Source of the DNA: Zerene cesonia
Lineage: Eukaryota > Arthropoda > Insecta > Lepidoptera > Pieridae
Direction of reading: 5' to 3'
Length of the DNA: 64,000 nucleotides
Assembly: GCF_012273895.1 (NCBI RefSeq)
Contig: NC_052120.1
Span: forward strand, 1 to 64,000
The number at the start of each line of letters is the position of its first letter. The first letter of the stretch is position 1. Positions 48,453 to 61,500 of this stretch are shown piece after piece. A program made the translations under genes and the position numbers. The notes beneath the pieces were generated by a model. It did not search any database. It saw only the letters and a program-made list of their open reading frames with translations, and was not told the origin of the DNA.

Positions 48453-48881
48453 TGCAACGCATTTAGCATTGAACAAGAAAACTTTAAATATAATGATATG
48501 ATTAATTATAAGATATATTAACTTTATATTTGTAATGTTTTTAACTACACGTACTTAGATGTTTTTGTCAAATTTATTGTAAAATGGATAATTCTTTTTT
48601 TACATTTCTATTCGAATGCATGTTTCAAAAAACGGACCTACTTCTATCGATCCATCGATCGAAACACGCATCACCTAACGCGTACTCATTATCGGACGTT
48701 GTAGGATCCATTCCTAGTTGTAAGAGCATTATTTTCTCTAATTTAAAATGTTTTAACCATTCTAGAATATAAAATAGTATATGTATATGATTTCCATTAT
48801 TGATAAGTTCCAAAATATTCCAAAATGTATTATTAACGTTAATTATGACGGCGTGTCTTATCGTGCAGATAAGATGAAGTA

Positions 48882-48887
48882 AATAAA
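48882..48887 (+). terminator. Poly(A) signal of Mlc-c
   Basis: AATAAA 430 nt after the Mlc-c stop codon, within AT-rich 3' UTR-like sequence and followed by a T-rich stretch. Confidence 0.55.
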
Positions 48888-51060
48888 CCTGATACATCAT
48901 ATTATAATCTTTTTATTTGCCTTTATGTGGACTATTTGTACAAAATAAAAAAAATATGAAGTGTGCATTATCTTTTATAAGAATATTTCTTTTTTATAAA
49001 AGATAATTCATATTTCACATAAATCAAATACCAAAAACCACACAGAAAATATTATGTCCGAGAACGTTTGCGTACATTTTTAGCTAACTTAAGTACCGAT
49101 TAACAGTAGATTGTCGAGATTCGAGGAAATATTAATAATTCTGGGTCGTTATCGGTGATCTTGAAACGACGGAAGGTTCTCGATTCGTTGCGGATATTTT
49201 AAAAAATGGTTCACCTCTAGCTCGGTGGTTTTTTAAGCTAGGCAATTTTAATAGAAGTGTTTTTTTTTTAAGTTCGATAGGCTTTCTTGATTATATTCTT
49301 GGTTATTCTGAAATGGTTTCCTGAACATTGAACTGGAGGTGACAAAATAAATCGCGACCTTTCTCTTGTGAGGTATCGTGGGATAGGATCAAATTGATTT
49401 TCTTTTTGTTTGGAGCTTTCTATCAACTCAAAGACCCGCCCGCAATTCCATATATCTCATATTTATACATTATATATAATTAACATTGTGCTTTACAAAA
49501 TCAAAAGCTTTTGATAAGTCAAAGGCGGCAGACGTTACTTCTAGTTTTTTTATCATTACTCTCAGTCACGGTTAGCATCTTTGATAAGAAAGCCAACGCT
49601 GCAGATTAATTAATCTGGCAACTATTTATATGTATTGTTTGTTTCGACTTGCTTCTTCTTCCTTATAGGAGTTATAGGATAACTTAATTGTTTGTTCATT
49701 TGTCTATGTGTACCCTTTCCTCAGGAGCGCGCGGCAAGCGCTCATCTGCATCAAGCTGAAATTCGTATCAGATACTCAACTGCCCTTTGGAACTGTGAAA
49801 CTTCAAACTTCTAAGCCAACGCAAACTAAAGATACAGCCGTTTATGCTGCAAATTGCTACAGGATACGATTTTTGTAGGGATTGTATAATATTTTTAGGA
49901 TTCGGATGTATTAATTGTCATAAGAAATGAACTCGAACTCAAACTCAAACATTTTTATGCAGTTTCTACGGAGAAGAGTCGGTAGCTAATTCTGTAGATG
50001 ATCTTTTAAAATCATATCAATTTTACATGATTCTACATAGGCAATATGTACCCAATAATGATGTCAAAGAACTGTCCTATGGTTTTTAAGCGACAACATT
50101 CCATGGATTTTCATCTTTCATATTACTAAATTAACAATTATTCCCCAAAGATCACACGCTTTATTTAAATTTGACGTTTTAATGGTTTTAACAATTTATT
50201 ATTTATCAGCGGTCACGCGTCGCAATTCAAATAATACATCGCACTGAACGACATGTCTCCTCAAAAAGGTCTCTGTACGGGCTGAAGACTTCAAATTCTT
50301 AGTAATACTAACAGGGACATTACTGAAGAAATCTCCAAAAACAAGCGCAACGTCAGCACTGTTTTCAATAAAAATATAATTAAAAATTTGTACCTTCTAT
50401 TGTTAATTATGTCACTCTTATATTAGAAGCGAGACTCAAGTGTGCTATATATTTAATGGTGTATTTGCTTATTATTTTAAAATTTTACTTTTCGCAACAT
50501 TGTTTACTTACAATTTGCAGCACTACAGAATTGCTGTTTCTTAGTGTCTTCGAGTAGATTTTCCGAATCGTCTTTTTTTAAACTAGCCATTTTAATTCGT
50601 CTTTTTTACCCCTTTTTATTCTTGTGATGACATTTTCCAGTTCTTTTATAATTCGGAAAATATGAATGATCAGAATTATATGAAGTTCTCTGCTGGCACA
50701 AGACGTTCATCTAAACACTTATTTGTAAAGAGAAGATTTAGAAAAATCCCTCTGTTCCAATAATCGAAGAACAATAATAATATATTATTTTGTGTACTTT
50801 GGTACATGTAAAAGCTTGAAATGTGACAAATTCACATTGATGTTTTGGGCTGTTTTTTAAAAAACTAAATAAATTTGGTGCAAAATCCTCACACCACCGT
50901 GTCAATTTCTTGCAGGCTTTATTTGCACACTGGTGAAATAAGTATCATATGCATTTAAGATTTCGGGATTATTCGCCATCTGAAGCAATTCCAATTATAA
51001 TATCTAATGGAATGAATACTGCTCCAGCTGCACCTTGATTTACAGGGTCAAAATCGGCCT

Positions 51061-51560
51061 TCAGAAAAAGAGGGCGCAATTCCTAAAAGAACTTAAAAAT
51101 TTATTCATTTTAATTATTTTACATTTAATCCACTTTATATTATTTTTTTTTTGTTTATAGAACTTGGGAAACCTGAATGTGGTATCCTTAGATGTTCGCA
51201 AAAGAAAATAAGACGCAAATCGTTTTGTGCGAATTTTACAGCAACAGGATGTAGATTTGCATGGCGTCTGGTTGTCCGGTGGTAAAAAGTGGACCAAGTT
51301 ATGCAACTCTTCAGCTCATTCACCAAAGTACATATATTCTATAAAACGCTGACGAACTGGCTACCTTAATAAGTATTGTTGCTCTATTTCCAATTGAACC
51401 AAGGGCTGACAGATGGTAATTTGCAGCTCCTGCCCATAGATGACAGCAGTACTCTACACACGACCGAACTTGTGCCTGATAGAGCTTCAGAAGCTGTTCA
51501 GGTGTAAAGTAGAGCCTTACCTTGGCTAGTATACTTACTTTCTTTACTGCAACAGTTGCT
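51061..51560 (-). pseudogene. Decayed antisense LINE reverse transcriptase C-terminal region
   Basis: On the minus strand from 51550 the frame gives SILAKVRLYF, TPEQLLKLYQAQVRSCVEYC and CHLWAGAANYHLSAL, the thumb-region signature (KAQVRPxxEYCCHLW) of Jockey-like LINEs. After frame changes the downstream segment contains FYHRTTRRHANLHP and RTKRFASYFLLRTSKD, matching the polymerase C-terminus (RTxRFxxSFLxRT). Several stops and frameshifts show that it is a fossil. Confidence 0.75.
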
Positions 51561-51587
51561 GTAGAGAAACTAAGTATACTAGTCGAG
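51521..51587. repeat. 67-bp imperfect palindrome
   Basis: Centred on A51554. Of 33 possible pairs only 51548/51560 and 51538/51570 are true mismatches, with three G-T pairs (51544/51564, 51525/51583, 51523/51585). The outer arms are CTAGTATACTTA and TAAGTATACTAG, the core GCAACAGTTGC. The left arm overlaps the LINE fragment coding on the minus strand. Confidence 0.9.
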
Positions 51588-53488
51588 AAGCTGATAGATC
51601 GGATCTTGCAACAACAAAGAGAATCAGATCTATCAGATCATTCCAAAAATACTCCGTGTAATGTTGGTGTTGAGGTTAATTGACTTCGTTTTGCTGTAAA
51701 CAATTTTTTTTTTGTGGTTTGCGTTTTTGTGTCATTAAATATACGCGATTGCTAAAACCTCAATCAGAGATTTTGTTCAGACCTATGTTTCAACGATCTG
51801 TCAGCTCGCTGGTGTTGTATCTGTACCTCAGTAACTACTAACTATCCAAATACATTAACACCCACATAGGGTTGGCTACCCCCTTTTTGTCTTTATATAA
51901 CAATTTTTAGGTTCTTTTTTCTCCTTTTTCTTAAGAGATTTTTACCTCTAAGAGAATATACAATAAGCAGAGAAGGGATTGGCTCTCTCACCACAGGTTA
52001 TACCTAGCAGGAGGGCCAGAGCCTCTATACCAAATTGTACAAATGTTAAGGTGAAATAAAGATTTATTTATTTAATAATTGTAGTCGTCTGCATGCCCAT
52101 AAATACCTGGTCTAAACAAGTCGTTAAGATAAAGAGAGTTGCAGACAGAGCCGACCCTTGAGGATGACCTGCTTTAACTAACTTCGGAGGAACATCCTTC
52201 AACTATTAACTGAAATGAGCGGTTCTTTAAAAATAACTAACTACTATACTATATTTATTTGGGAGACGTTCCATACGTTCCGGTTTGGAATGATACGTTA
52301 TGCTCAACCATAACATAAAATTGCTTTAATTTCTGTGTACATTTAATGGCAGGAATTGGCCTCATATTTATTGAAAAAAGAGCGTATGTGCTTTTCTATT
52401 TAAAATTATTCGTTCAGCATTGGACATTTTTTTTTTCTCTTTAACGTTGAGGTTCAACAATACATCTTCACATACGTGGTCGAAAAACTATAAAGGCGAG
52501 TAGTAGTAAACTATGAAGGCTAAGATATTTGTCAACGTATATCAACAAAATTTGATATACGTTGAACGATATACAAAATTGACGCTGACATGAAATGGCA
52601 ATCTCACCTAGACTTTCTTCGTAAGAGTGTTTTTCAGTTTTTCTATGCGCTACGGATGTTACGAAAGGTGGCCTATCAAAAAAACATTGATTACTGCATA
52701 TCATGGGTACGTTGCATCATGGCTGAGATATGAAATAATATTTGGGGGCCATAATGCCACTAATATTGACAATCTATTTATAGCCCAAAAAGCTATATTC
52801 GATCAATTTGTAATTTAAAGAAATCCGAGAGCTGTAGACCCTGTTTTAAAAATTTGCAATTTTTAACATAGGCCTGTATATACAACTACGAAATAGCTCT
52901 CCATCTAAAACGCCACCCCGAATTGTTTACTAACGTGAACGAAGTGAACAAAGTTGTAATCAGCTGCAATTCACTTACGAAATATTTTGATCAATCATAA
53001 ATAAATAAGTGGCTGAACTAAATAAATAACATTTATCTATTAAATTTTATATATGCACAATAAAATAATACTTTGAATGCTCTTGTTATTTTGTGCTTGG
53101 TATAAAAAAAAAAATATGTACAAATGAGCATTATTATTTTTGACAATTGTAGGCGAAATTGTAGGCAGATCACAGCAGAACTTCATATAATGTAATAGCT
53201 ACCTTTTAACCAGTGAATCACAATAAATCATTTTGAATTTCAATTTGAAAATATGCCTTATAAATAAAATTTTTGTCATTCGTTTGGCCAAGCTAATCAT
53301 AATATTCCTTGCTTAATTCCCATGGAACTCTATATTAATTCTGTATTTTTTATTCTTATACTACTTTTTCTAAAAAAAATTATACTATAACTTTTTTATA
53401 CCCTTTTAGCTTACGGGATAATTGATATGGCTATCGGTACGGTGGTAGTTACGCCCTTGTTGAAAGCGCTTATAAAAACATAAAAATG

Positions 53489-53770
53489 TTTTTTTTTGTG
53501 TCTTATGGTAAGCGCTACCAGCGTCCATAAACATTTGGAGAGGCATAAGGTCCATTGCAGACTTTATGTCTCTACAAATGGATTGCCGACTTTACATTGT
53601 GAAGGGATTAAGAAAGCACTGTCGAGAGGAATAAAGAAAAGGTTTGGGAAGGGTAAGGAAAAGGATATGTGCCTCCGGCTCCCCCACTCACCGAATGAAA
53701 CACAGCAGTATGCTATTTGACGCCGGTCTTCTGTGGGGGTGTGGTACTTCCCCGGTGCGAGCTGGCTCAA
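53489..53770 (-). repeat. SINE-like repeat, reverse copy
   Basis: Contains CTTATGGTAAGCGCTACC, AAGGAAAAGGATATGTGCC and CTCCCCCACTCACCGAATG, the same block order as the 8.57 kb copy. Confidence 0.65.
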
Positions 53771-54360
53771 CTCGTTCGTGCTCGACTACCACACACGAAA
53801 CATTGATCGTTTCCAAATATTCAATCAAGAGCGAGGCGAATTGAGACAAGCACTCGAGTAGCGGGCGAGTTTAATGTGTAAGGGAATTCCCGATACCAAA
53901 GATAGACCGTTATTTGGGTGCCATAATTTTTACGCAAAAAGAATTCACGGTTTTGCTTAATAGGCAGACAATTGCCTACGATCCCATAAGTTTAAGCAAA
54001 ATGATATGACGCAAATCGGATTAATTAGGGTCGCTCAAATTCTAGTTCTCTGAGATTTTCTTGACATATTAAGAAGGCAATCGTTATAAAGCGACATTAT
54101 CATAATGAATTTAAGTCTAAAGATACAACACAATGGCAAATTTAATTTCATGCTAAGTGAACATGAAGTTGAAGATCACCTGCGCTAATCCAACGAAGCG
54201 TGGTAATCATTGGTAAAGATGATCTGAGAACATAAGGAGAGATAAAGCACTTAAACGGTTTAGCCATTAGTGGCGCTTCCTGCTCGCGCCTAGCATTGTC
54301 CGCGTGCTCGGAGGGGCGGGCGGGGCGCGCATCACTCACGAGCCGGGCCCGGCCGGCCGG

Positions 54361-54402
54361 TCAGTCTCCGAGCGGGGCTGGACGACGCTGGCCCACAGAG
54401 CG
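54361..54402 (+). promoter_or_regulatory. Candidate initiator and short 5' UTR of borderless
   Basis: A TCAGTC initiator at 54361-54366, fitting the arthropod TCAGTY consensus, lies 40 nt before the ATG at the end of a CpG-rich block (54300-54360). No TATA box is seen. Confidence 0.45.
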
Positions 54403-55482
54403 ATGCGCGCTGTCGCTGTGTTGTGTGTGGCGCTGGCGCTGGCGCCGGCGCGGGCGCGCGGCTCGCTGCTGCCGCTCACTGCGGAGCGCCTGCAAGCCTC
54501 CGTCGGCGGTTACGCCGTCATGAACTGTCACCTTGACTTTCCCTTCGGAAATGAGATCCCGTATCACCTCCAATGGGATAAAGACGTGAGTCTGACAATA
54601 TACATTTGTTTACGAATTTCATAGATTTATTTTTTGGTACCTCATCCATAAGTTCTAAAAACCAAAAACATTAGAATTCAGCCCTTCTTGAATTATAAAT
54701 TTTTAGGTGTTACTTAGCGTGTGTTAGGTGTGACTTCCTGTAGCGTATAAAATTTGTTATTGTATTGCGCTCTCCAACTTAAAATTGTATCTTGGCTTCA
54801 AAGTGTATCTTGTAAGTGTATCTTGGCTTCAAAAATTAAATTACATTTCACATTATTATACTTAGCACAGATTACACATCGCCAAATAACAAGAAGATTT
54901 GGAAGCGAGTAAAGTCGCCAATGCAATAGTGACGTATGTTCATTTCCATTAAATTTTCATAGACTTAGCTTACTCGTAGCACCTCTTAGAATAACTTTTA
55001 TTGATCATCCTCATCTGTCTATTGGTCAAGGTTGGATAATAAAATATTTGAAAATAACATTGTTCAGTAACTCCACGACCGCAATCACCTCTGTGGTTGA
55101 CACTGCCTTCGATTTACATTACAATACTTGTTCTTGTATAGCATATTATTATAAATATCATATGAACTTCCAAATACAGCTGTATCCCTATACATTGGGT
55201 TATTTTATTGCAATTATATTTCAAATATTTATTTTAGAAATCTATTTTAGTGTAAGATTTTGACTAGAAGTTGCGAGAAATTAAAATTAATGATGACAAT
55301 TTAAGTACAAGTACCTGGATGACCGAGCTTTGCTCGGGATTTTTTTTTTGTTTTTTTATAAATTGTGTTTTTTGGAAATTATATTTAAGTACGAGTTACA
55401 TACTTATAAAATGATAAAATATGAATAAAATTTTTCATAATAAGTTGGGACTACTCAAACTAAATTTCATGAAAATTCCGAG

Positions 55483-55520
<38 letters not shown>

Positions 55521-58500
55521 ATAAAATTAAAAAGGGTATTCGCACTGTTAGGGGTATTTTATGCATAAAAATTAAACACAGCTACTCCGCCAGATACCTA
55601 TAGATAATGTACATTAATATGTTTGTTTTGTGTTATTTAATAAAATATATTAATTACTAATTGCGAGTTACTGGGGAGACAATAGGTATGATTTGGAAAG
55701 AAAAGGTTGATCAAAATAAATTGTAAATATATTCGTTTTCCTTAAATATGTATCTTATAACAGCTCTAACATTTTTGCTTGCTTCGCATAAATAATGAGG
55801 TTGTTAGTAGAAATCTAATGAAAAAAAACCGTTATTCTTGCCATTGATAAGAATAAAAACATTATAAAGTGAATGAATAGTAAAAAATGTAATATCTGTT
55901 TGGTGTGGTCCATCGAAACTTTTATATATTATGTCTAAGCAATTAAACAATTTGCTGATGAAGGCACTTTGTTCTGGATTAGACCCCCGGCGCACACAAT
56001 ACAAGGGTCGCGCTCCTGTAGAGTGCAGTAGAGCCATAAAAAAGCCGGCTTGCATTCACGGAAGTTCCCCGTAGGTATTGTTTTCCTTGCGAGTGTTGAA
56101 AATTTGCATAAACGGATGTATCATTTGATTGCGTTCGCTTAGAAATTTCATCATTCATTCCTGAGAAAAGGGTTTTGCTAGAGAGAAAGAGACACAGAGG
56201 GACAGAATTGGTTTGCTTAAATATTAAAACGGCGATAAAAATAAAATATCAACACTGCCAATACATTTTCATTCTGCTCTATCAAAATCGATAACCAAGC
56301 AAATTCTTATAATACTCTCTACTAAATCTATTATCAATTGAAAGGTTACACATCATGTTACAGTTGAATGTAAATAACATCTAAGTCAGAAAATGCCCAT
56401 TAGACTGAGCAGTGTTTGCTAACACGTCATTCCTATAGTTACATGTTGTAGTGTAGCTGGCCTTTATACTCTAAGTAGAAAGTGCTCATCACGTGCAACA
56501 ATCCTGACATCTCTTACAGTTGCAGTGCTCTGTTGCAGTTATACATCAAGCGTTCCAGTTTCCAAAATAACGTTTCATAGACTATATGTCGCCCAGCCTT
56601 AATACTATAGGTCAAACAAAAAACCTTCGTTCAAATCCGTCCAGTAGTTCCGGGGTTGACGTGTATAAAATCAACTGACAAAACACAATTATTTTTCTAG
56701 ATTCGTGTTCTTATAGAGCACTGTTTTAAGCCCCCTTCAATTTGTTTATTTTTCCAATGTACAGACAGTTTGTTTACTGTATGTATAGATTATTAAAATA
56801 TCTTAAACTTCCATCCTTCAAAAAGATATGACAAGTGAACAATATTCATGTTATTTGGTTTTTTGGAGTTTCGTCAAGAAGCGTTCGAACGTAGAGTGTA
56901 ATGAAGCTGATGTAACCGTGCAGGTAAACAGACACAGCTAAGTACTGTATACTATACTGGCCCGAGTTTTAAATGTCACGGTGTGTGTCTTTAGTACTAA
57001 ATAGTGCCTGCCCGCTTGAGTACAAATCTTAGATTTCGTAATCAGAAATATCTGAAAATAATGTTCCTGCTCGCAGAATCTGTTTCTTAAAATTCTATAT
57101 AAATAACACGAATAGCGTAACAAATGTTAAGGTAAATATACATATATTTTAAGATTTTGGATCGTACTGGATCATTTACTATTTAACTGTAAAATATATG
57201 TAATACGTAAATAAAAATGTTTGAACGATTAGAAAGGTAAAGCGTATAGCTTTCGGCTTTAGTTCATCGGCCCCAATACAGCAGGTCCCAACTCCCAGGG
57301 CGGCCACGGCACGTCGCCGGCCGAGAGCACTCTCGGGGGCACCCATTGTGCGGCCTGCGGAGCCCCGCCCAGCCGTCAGCCGCCGTGGCGCGTGCGCTGC
57401 TCGTCGCAATGTCGCCCATTCGACCGTTACCTACAACAATAACCTGCTACTGTATTTCACCATGACCCATTTTAATAGTACTGTAGAGTAACAAATGCCG
57501 CAACTGGATACGAGTTTCATGGACGTGACACTAAATATTTTTTCCATTTTGTTGACATTCCGCGTTCTCATTATTATTGATTTATTTAGTTTGCATACGG
57601 CTTACAGAATTATTGCATCGCGTATACTGCCATACCAAATTGCCATACCAAAAATTTTACCAAATTAATATAGAGTGCTATATACAAAATAATTGATTTA
57701 TCATTAGTTATGTCTAAAAAATCAACTTAATGACATTATAATTCGAAATAATATACGTCATTTATTTCGTAAAGTTTTAATTGTTCTTTAATATTTTTGG
57801 GCAAATTATTATAAATAGAAATAGAATGGTAAGACGGATTTTGTGGATAAGTCATTTTTCTTTCTGTTGTATAATTTGTTCTGCCGTATTTATCGAAATA
57901 ATTTTAGTTGGAGAGGCCATGATGTTAAGAGCGGATTTACTCGAGCGTCGTGGAAACCTATTAAAATTGGTGCATAAGATGAGAGCAAGAAAAAGTCCTA
58001 TAATGTAAATTTTAGAACCACCGCCTTTTTGTTAAATGAAGCATTTGAATTTTGCTTCATTTGCTTCATTCATCACATGATTTGAGTGAAACCTAGGTGG
58101 ATGATCGATCTTTTGATCTGACTGGTCCTATGAGCGCACCAATATATTGATTACTTATCATCAGGTAATTTAGGTATCCTCCCTTGTATTCGATTGCCGC
58201 GCTTAAGTACATCTCGAAATCCCGTCTTGGGTTTCTCTCCTACGATTGCTTCTATGATTTAGACAATCGAGACATTGTTTCAAGAATGACCTGTTTCGTT
58301 AAAATCACCCAATATTATTACCTATTATAAAATAAGTGTAGTATGGAATTTGGCCGCAATCCAGAGCGTCTATAAGAAAATTGGTGTAATAGAGCAGGTA
58401 CGGGGTACGGCGCGAACTGTTACAATTGCGTAGTGGCAGCGGCGAGTGACGTGTGTGGGAGTCGGCGCGGCCACCGATTAGTTAAGCAACACAGTTCGCG

Positions 58501-61500
58501 GCTGCGTCCTGAGGGATTGCGCTGAGGTCGCGCTGGCGGCTGGACACGAGGCCGGGCGCGGGGCGCGGGCCGCGGTGCGCGGGAGGGCGAGGGCGAGCCG
58601 GAGCGCGCCGCGCGGGCGGTGACGCTCCCGACAATTATCTCGTTGATGCACGGAGCCCTCGCTACGACAATTGCTGAATAACTACGTGCATACTAACAAG
58701 GATTTAATTAACACCACTTCGTTTGCCTTCACTCTCTACGCATACCTGCACTTCCGTTCGATAATCCTTCTTAATCCTTGTCCGATCAATATACTGGCGT
58801 TCAATTGACACCATTGACCATGCCAACAATGAGTTATCAGCTCAACAAAAATCACAAAGAGGTACCAACTATTGAAGCGATTCCTTTTTTACTCTATTTG
58901 ACTTTGTTTGGGTTATACATATAATTACTATCATGCGAATATTATAATTCATGTATAATAATAAAAAAATATTGACATATTGGATTGTTTGTTAGTAACG
59001 ATTTAATTCATAAAGTACTGAACCCATTTCAGATATTTGAGCAGATTCCTGAGTGACATTTTATTTTGTTTTTACCCCGGGTCATTCCGGGGTAAGTGCC
59101 TACTATCATTAACAAATGTCAATTTACAAATAAATACGATTCTATATTCAAGCTTCTTGTCCATTAATTTATTTTGAAATCTTCTGAACTCGACTGACGT
59201 GTTAGACGTGTTAGCCGTTAAGTAACAGGAAGTATGTTATGATCTAATACAAATGACCCACATTAGAGCACATCGCGGCCCGCGGCCACTTCGCGTAGAA
59301 TTAAACGACACTTGGCTAATGATGCAACGTCTTCCCAATGAATCATCATAAGAATTTATCTTTGTTATTGTATACGGAAATTTATTCAACACGTTGCACG
59401 TTGACGTAACGTGTGCACGGACAGGTATAAATAATGAGATAATTGTTTTGAAGGGCGAAAGCATATTCTCATGGTACAGCGGCGACGATGCGCCGCGGTT
59501 GGCGGACCGCTGGGGCGGGCGCGTGCGGCGCGCGGAGGGCGCGGGGCTCGGCGGCGGCGCCGTCAACCTCACCTCCGTGCGCGAGACCGACGCCGGCCTC
59601 TACCGCTGCCTCGTCACCTTCCCCAATCGCACGCCGCCCGCCAGGAATAACGGCACCTTCTATTACCTCGACGTTGACGGTACGCTCGTCTCGCCATTAC
59701 GGCCATCGATAACGCGAATAGAGCGAAATGAAATTATAAATTGCGTCATTATTAGGTGGCAACTTAATAGTGACGCCGCCCATGAACAAGACGGTGATGG
59801 AAGGCGAGAGCGCGGAGCTGGAGTGTCTGCCGAAGAGTCGGGAGTGGGCGGTGCAGTGGTTCCACGAGGACACGAGCGTGGCTGAGTTGGCAGAGTTGGC
59901 GGCACGCGCGCTTCAGGCGGCCAACGGCAGCCTGCTGTTGCGGCACGCGCTCAGCACGGACCCGGGCCGCTACGAGTGCCGCGTGGCCGCGCCCGACGGC
60001 CAGCGGCAGAGCGCAAGCGCCTACCTTGACGTGCAGTGTACGCTATGTTTTCTTATAAAATATTCATTTAAAAATAGTGTAAATTTCATATTCCGATGAT
60101 ACCCTTTTAACATGTGACTTAATCTATGGATGACCTCTTACATAAAAATCTTTAAATCTTTATTTATACTTTGTGAGCATCACTTGCTACAACATTTAAC
60201 TTCTTTCATATTGCCTAATCGATTTTACGCAATAAATAAGCTATAAGTACATATTATTATTTTAACTTGTGCTTATAATGGACGCTCGTTATATTGAAAT
60301 TTTGCAGACAAAGCAAAAGTGGTATATTCGCCCAAAGAGCGGCACCTGCCGTACGGCAAGCCGGCCAGCCTGGACTGCCACTTCAGCGCCAACCCCCCGC
60401 TCACCAACTTGCGCTGGGAGAAGGACGGCTTCCTCTTCGACCCCTACAACGTGCCCGGCGTGTTCTACAGTCGCAACGGCAGTCTGCTCTTTAATAAAGT
60501 GAATAATATTACCTCGTATATTGGCGCGTGAAGGTAGTTTTCAAATGGATCTGGATAGGAAACGGCCGCATTTTTGTCAGAATTAACAATACGTCACCCG
60601 TCATACAGATTTCTTCTCCAGAATCTCTAACACTTAAAAATAAAATGCAACCTTCTCTCAAAATTTTTCCTCACTTTAAAAACATTTTTTTATACCTACT
60701 ATCAAAATGTTCTATCCGTACGTATGTATGATGAATATCCAAGAAAGACTAAAAAGCTGAATTGTAACTTGCAAATGAATTAAACTTAAACTACTACTAC
60801 CAATGAGGCATGCACGGTGCTCTTGATGACCCCCACCGACTTATAATAAATAAAAATATAAATTGGAAATGTAAACTATCATTATAAAGTATTCATTCAA
60901 TATTTATGCACTTCGTATGTGCTTGCTCGTACACCAATATATTTATTTACTTATTTTTAGCCACATGAGCAGTAACACTGTATACTTGTATTAAATAATA
61001 AAAAACATGTAAGTAGGTTTTCAATCTTATGTGCTCATCAATTACAGATATGTTCAAATTGCACTATGAAGTTATAGGCAAAGAAGTTACACATGGAATG
61101 AAAATGATAATAAACTAATTGTCAACGTAAGGTAAATATAAAAATAGTCACTAGTGATGACAAAATCAGGAAATATTTTACGTATTTGATTATATTTTAG
61201 CGTGGCCTCTTTATTAAACCTATATAAACCAAATGACACGTTGTGGTGGCAGGTTGACGAGTCTCATGAGGGTGTGTACTCGTGCACGCCATACAACGCG
61301 CTGGGTTCAGGCGGGCCCTCTGGCGGCGTGCGCGTGCGCGTGCAGCGCCCGCCCGCGCTCGCGCAGCGGCCCAGCCCGCTGTACCTCGCGCGGCTCGGGC
61401 AGGCGCTGACGCTGCCCTGCTCCGCCGCGCTCGACCCGCCACACGCTCCGCCTACCGTCGCTTGGACACGGGTACGTGCCACTATCTCAAACTCACATCT

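Larger units (their letters stand above)
48888..54299. other. Intergenic region between Mlc-c and borderless
   Basis: AT-rich; contains the antisense LINE fossil (51061-51560), the palindrome at 51.55 kb, a second hairpin with arms CTGATAGATC/GATCTATCAG at 51591-51636, and a SINE-like copy at 53.5 kb. No gene seen. Confidence 0.55.
54586..59453. other. Borderless intron 1
   Basis: A 4.9 kb intron with a TA microsatellite, the 56.4 kb repeat, GC islands at 57.3 and 58.4-58.7 kb and a 75-codon plus-strand ORF at 57781-58008 (ILWISHFSFCCIICSAVFIE, hydrophobic, then Arg-rich) that may be transposon-derived. Exons 1 and 2 join in phase without any of these. Confidence 0.55.

Noticed and set aside
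57781..58008. 75-codon plus-strand ORF in borderless intron 1 as a gene
   Set aside because: No splice context, no recognised family, and borderless reads through the intron; most likely a mobile-element scrap or chance.
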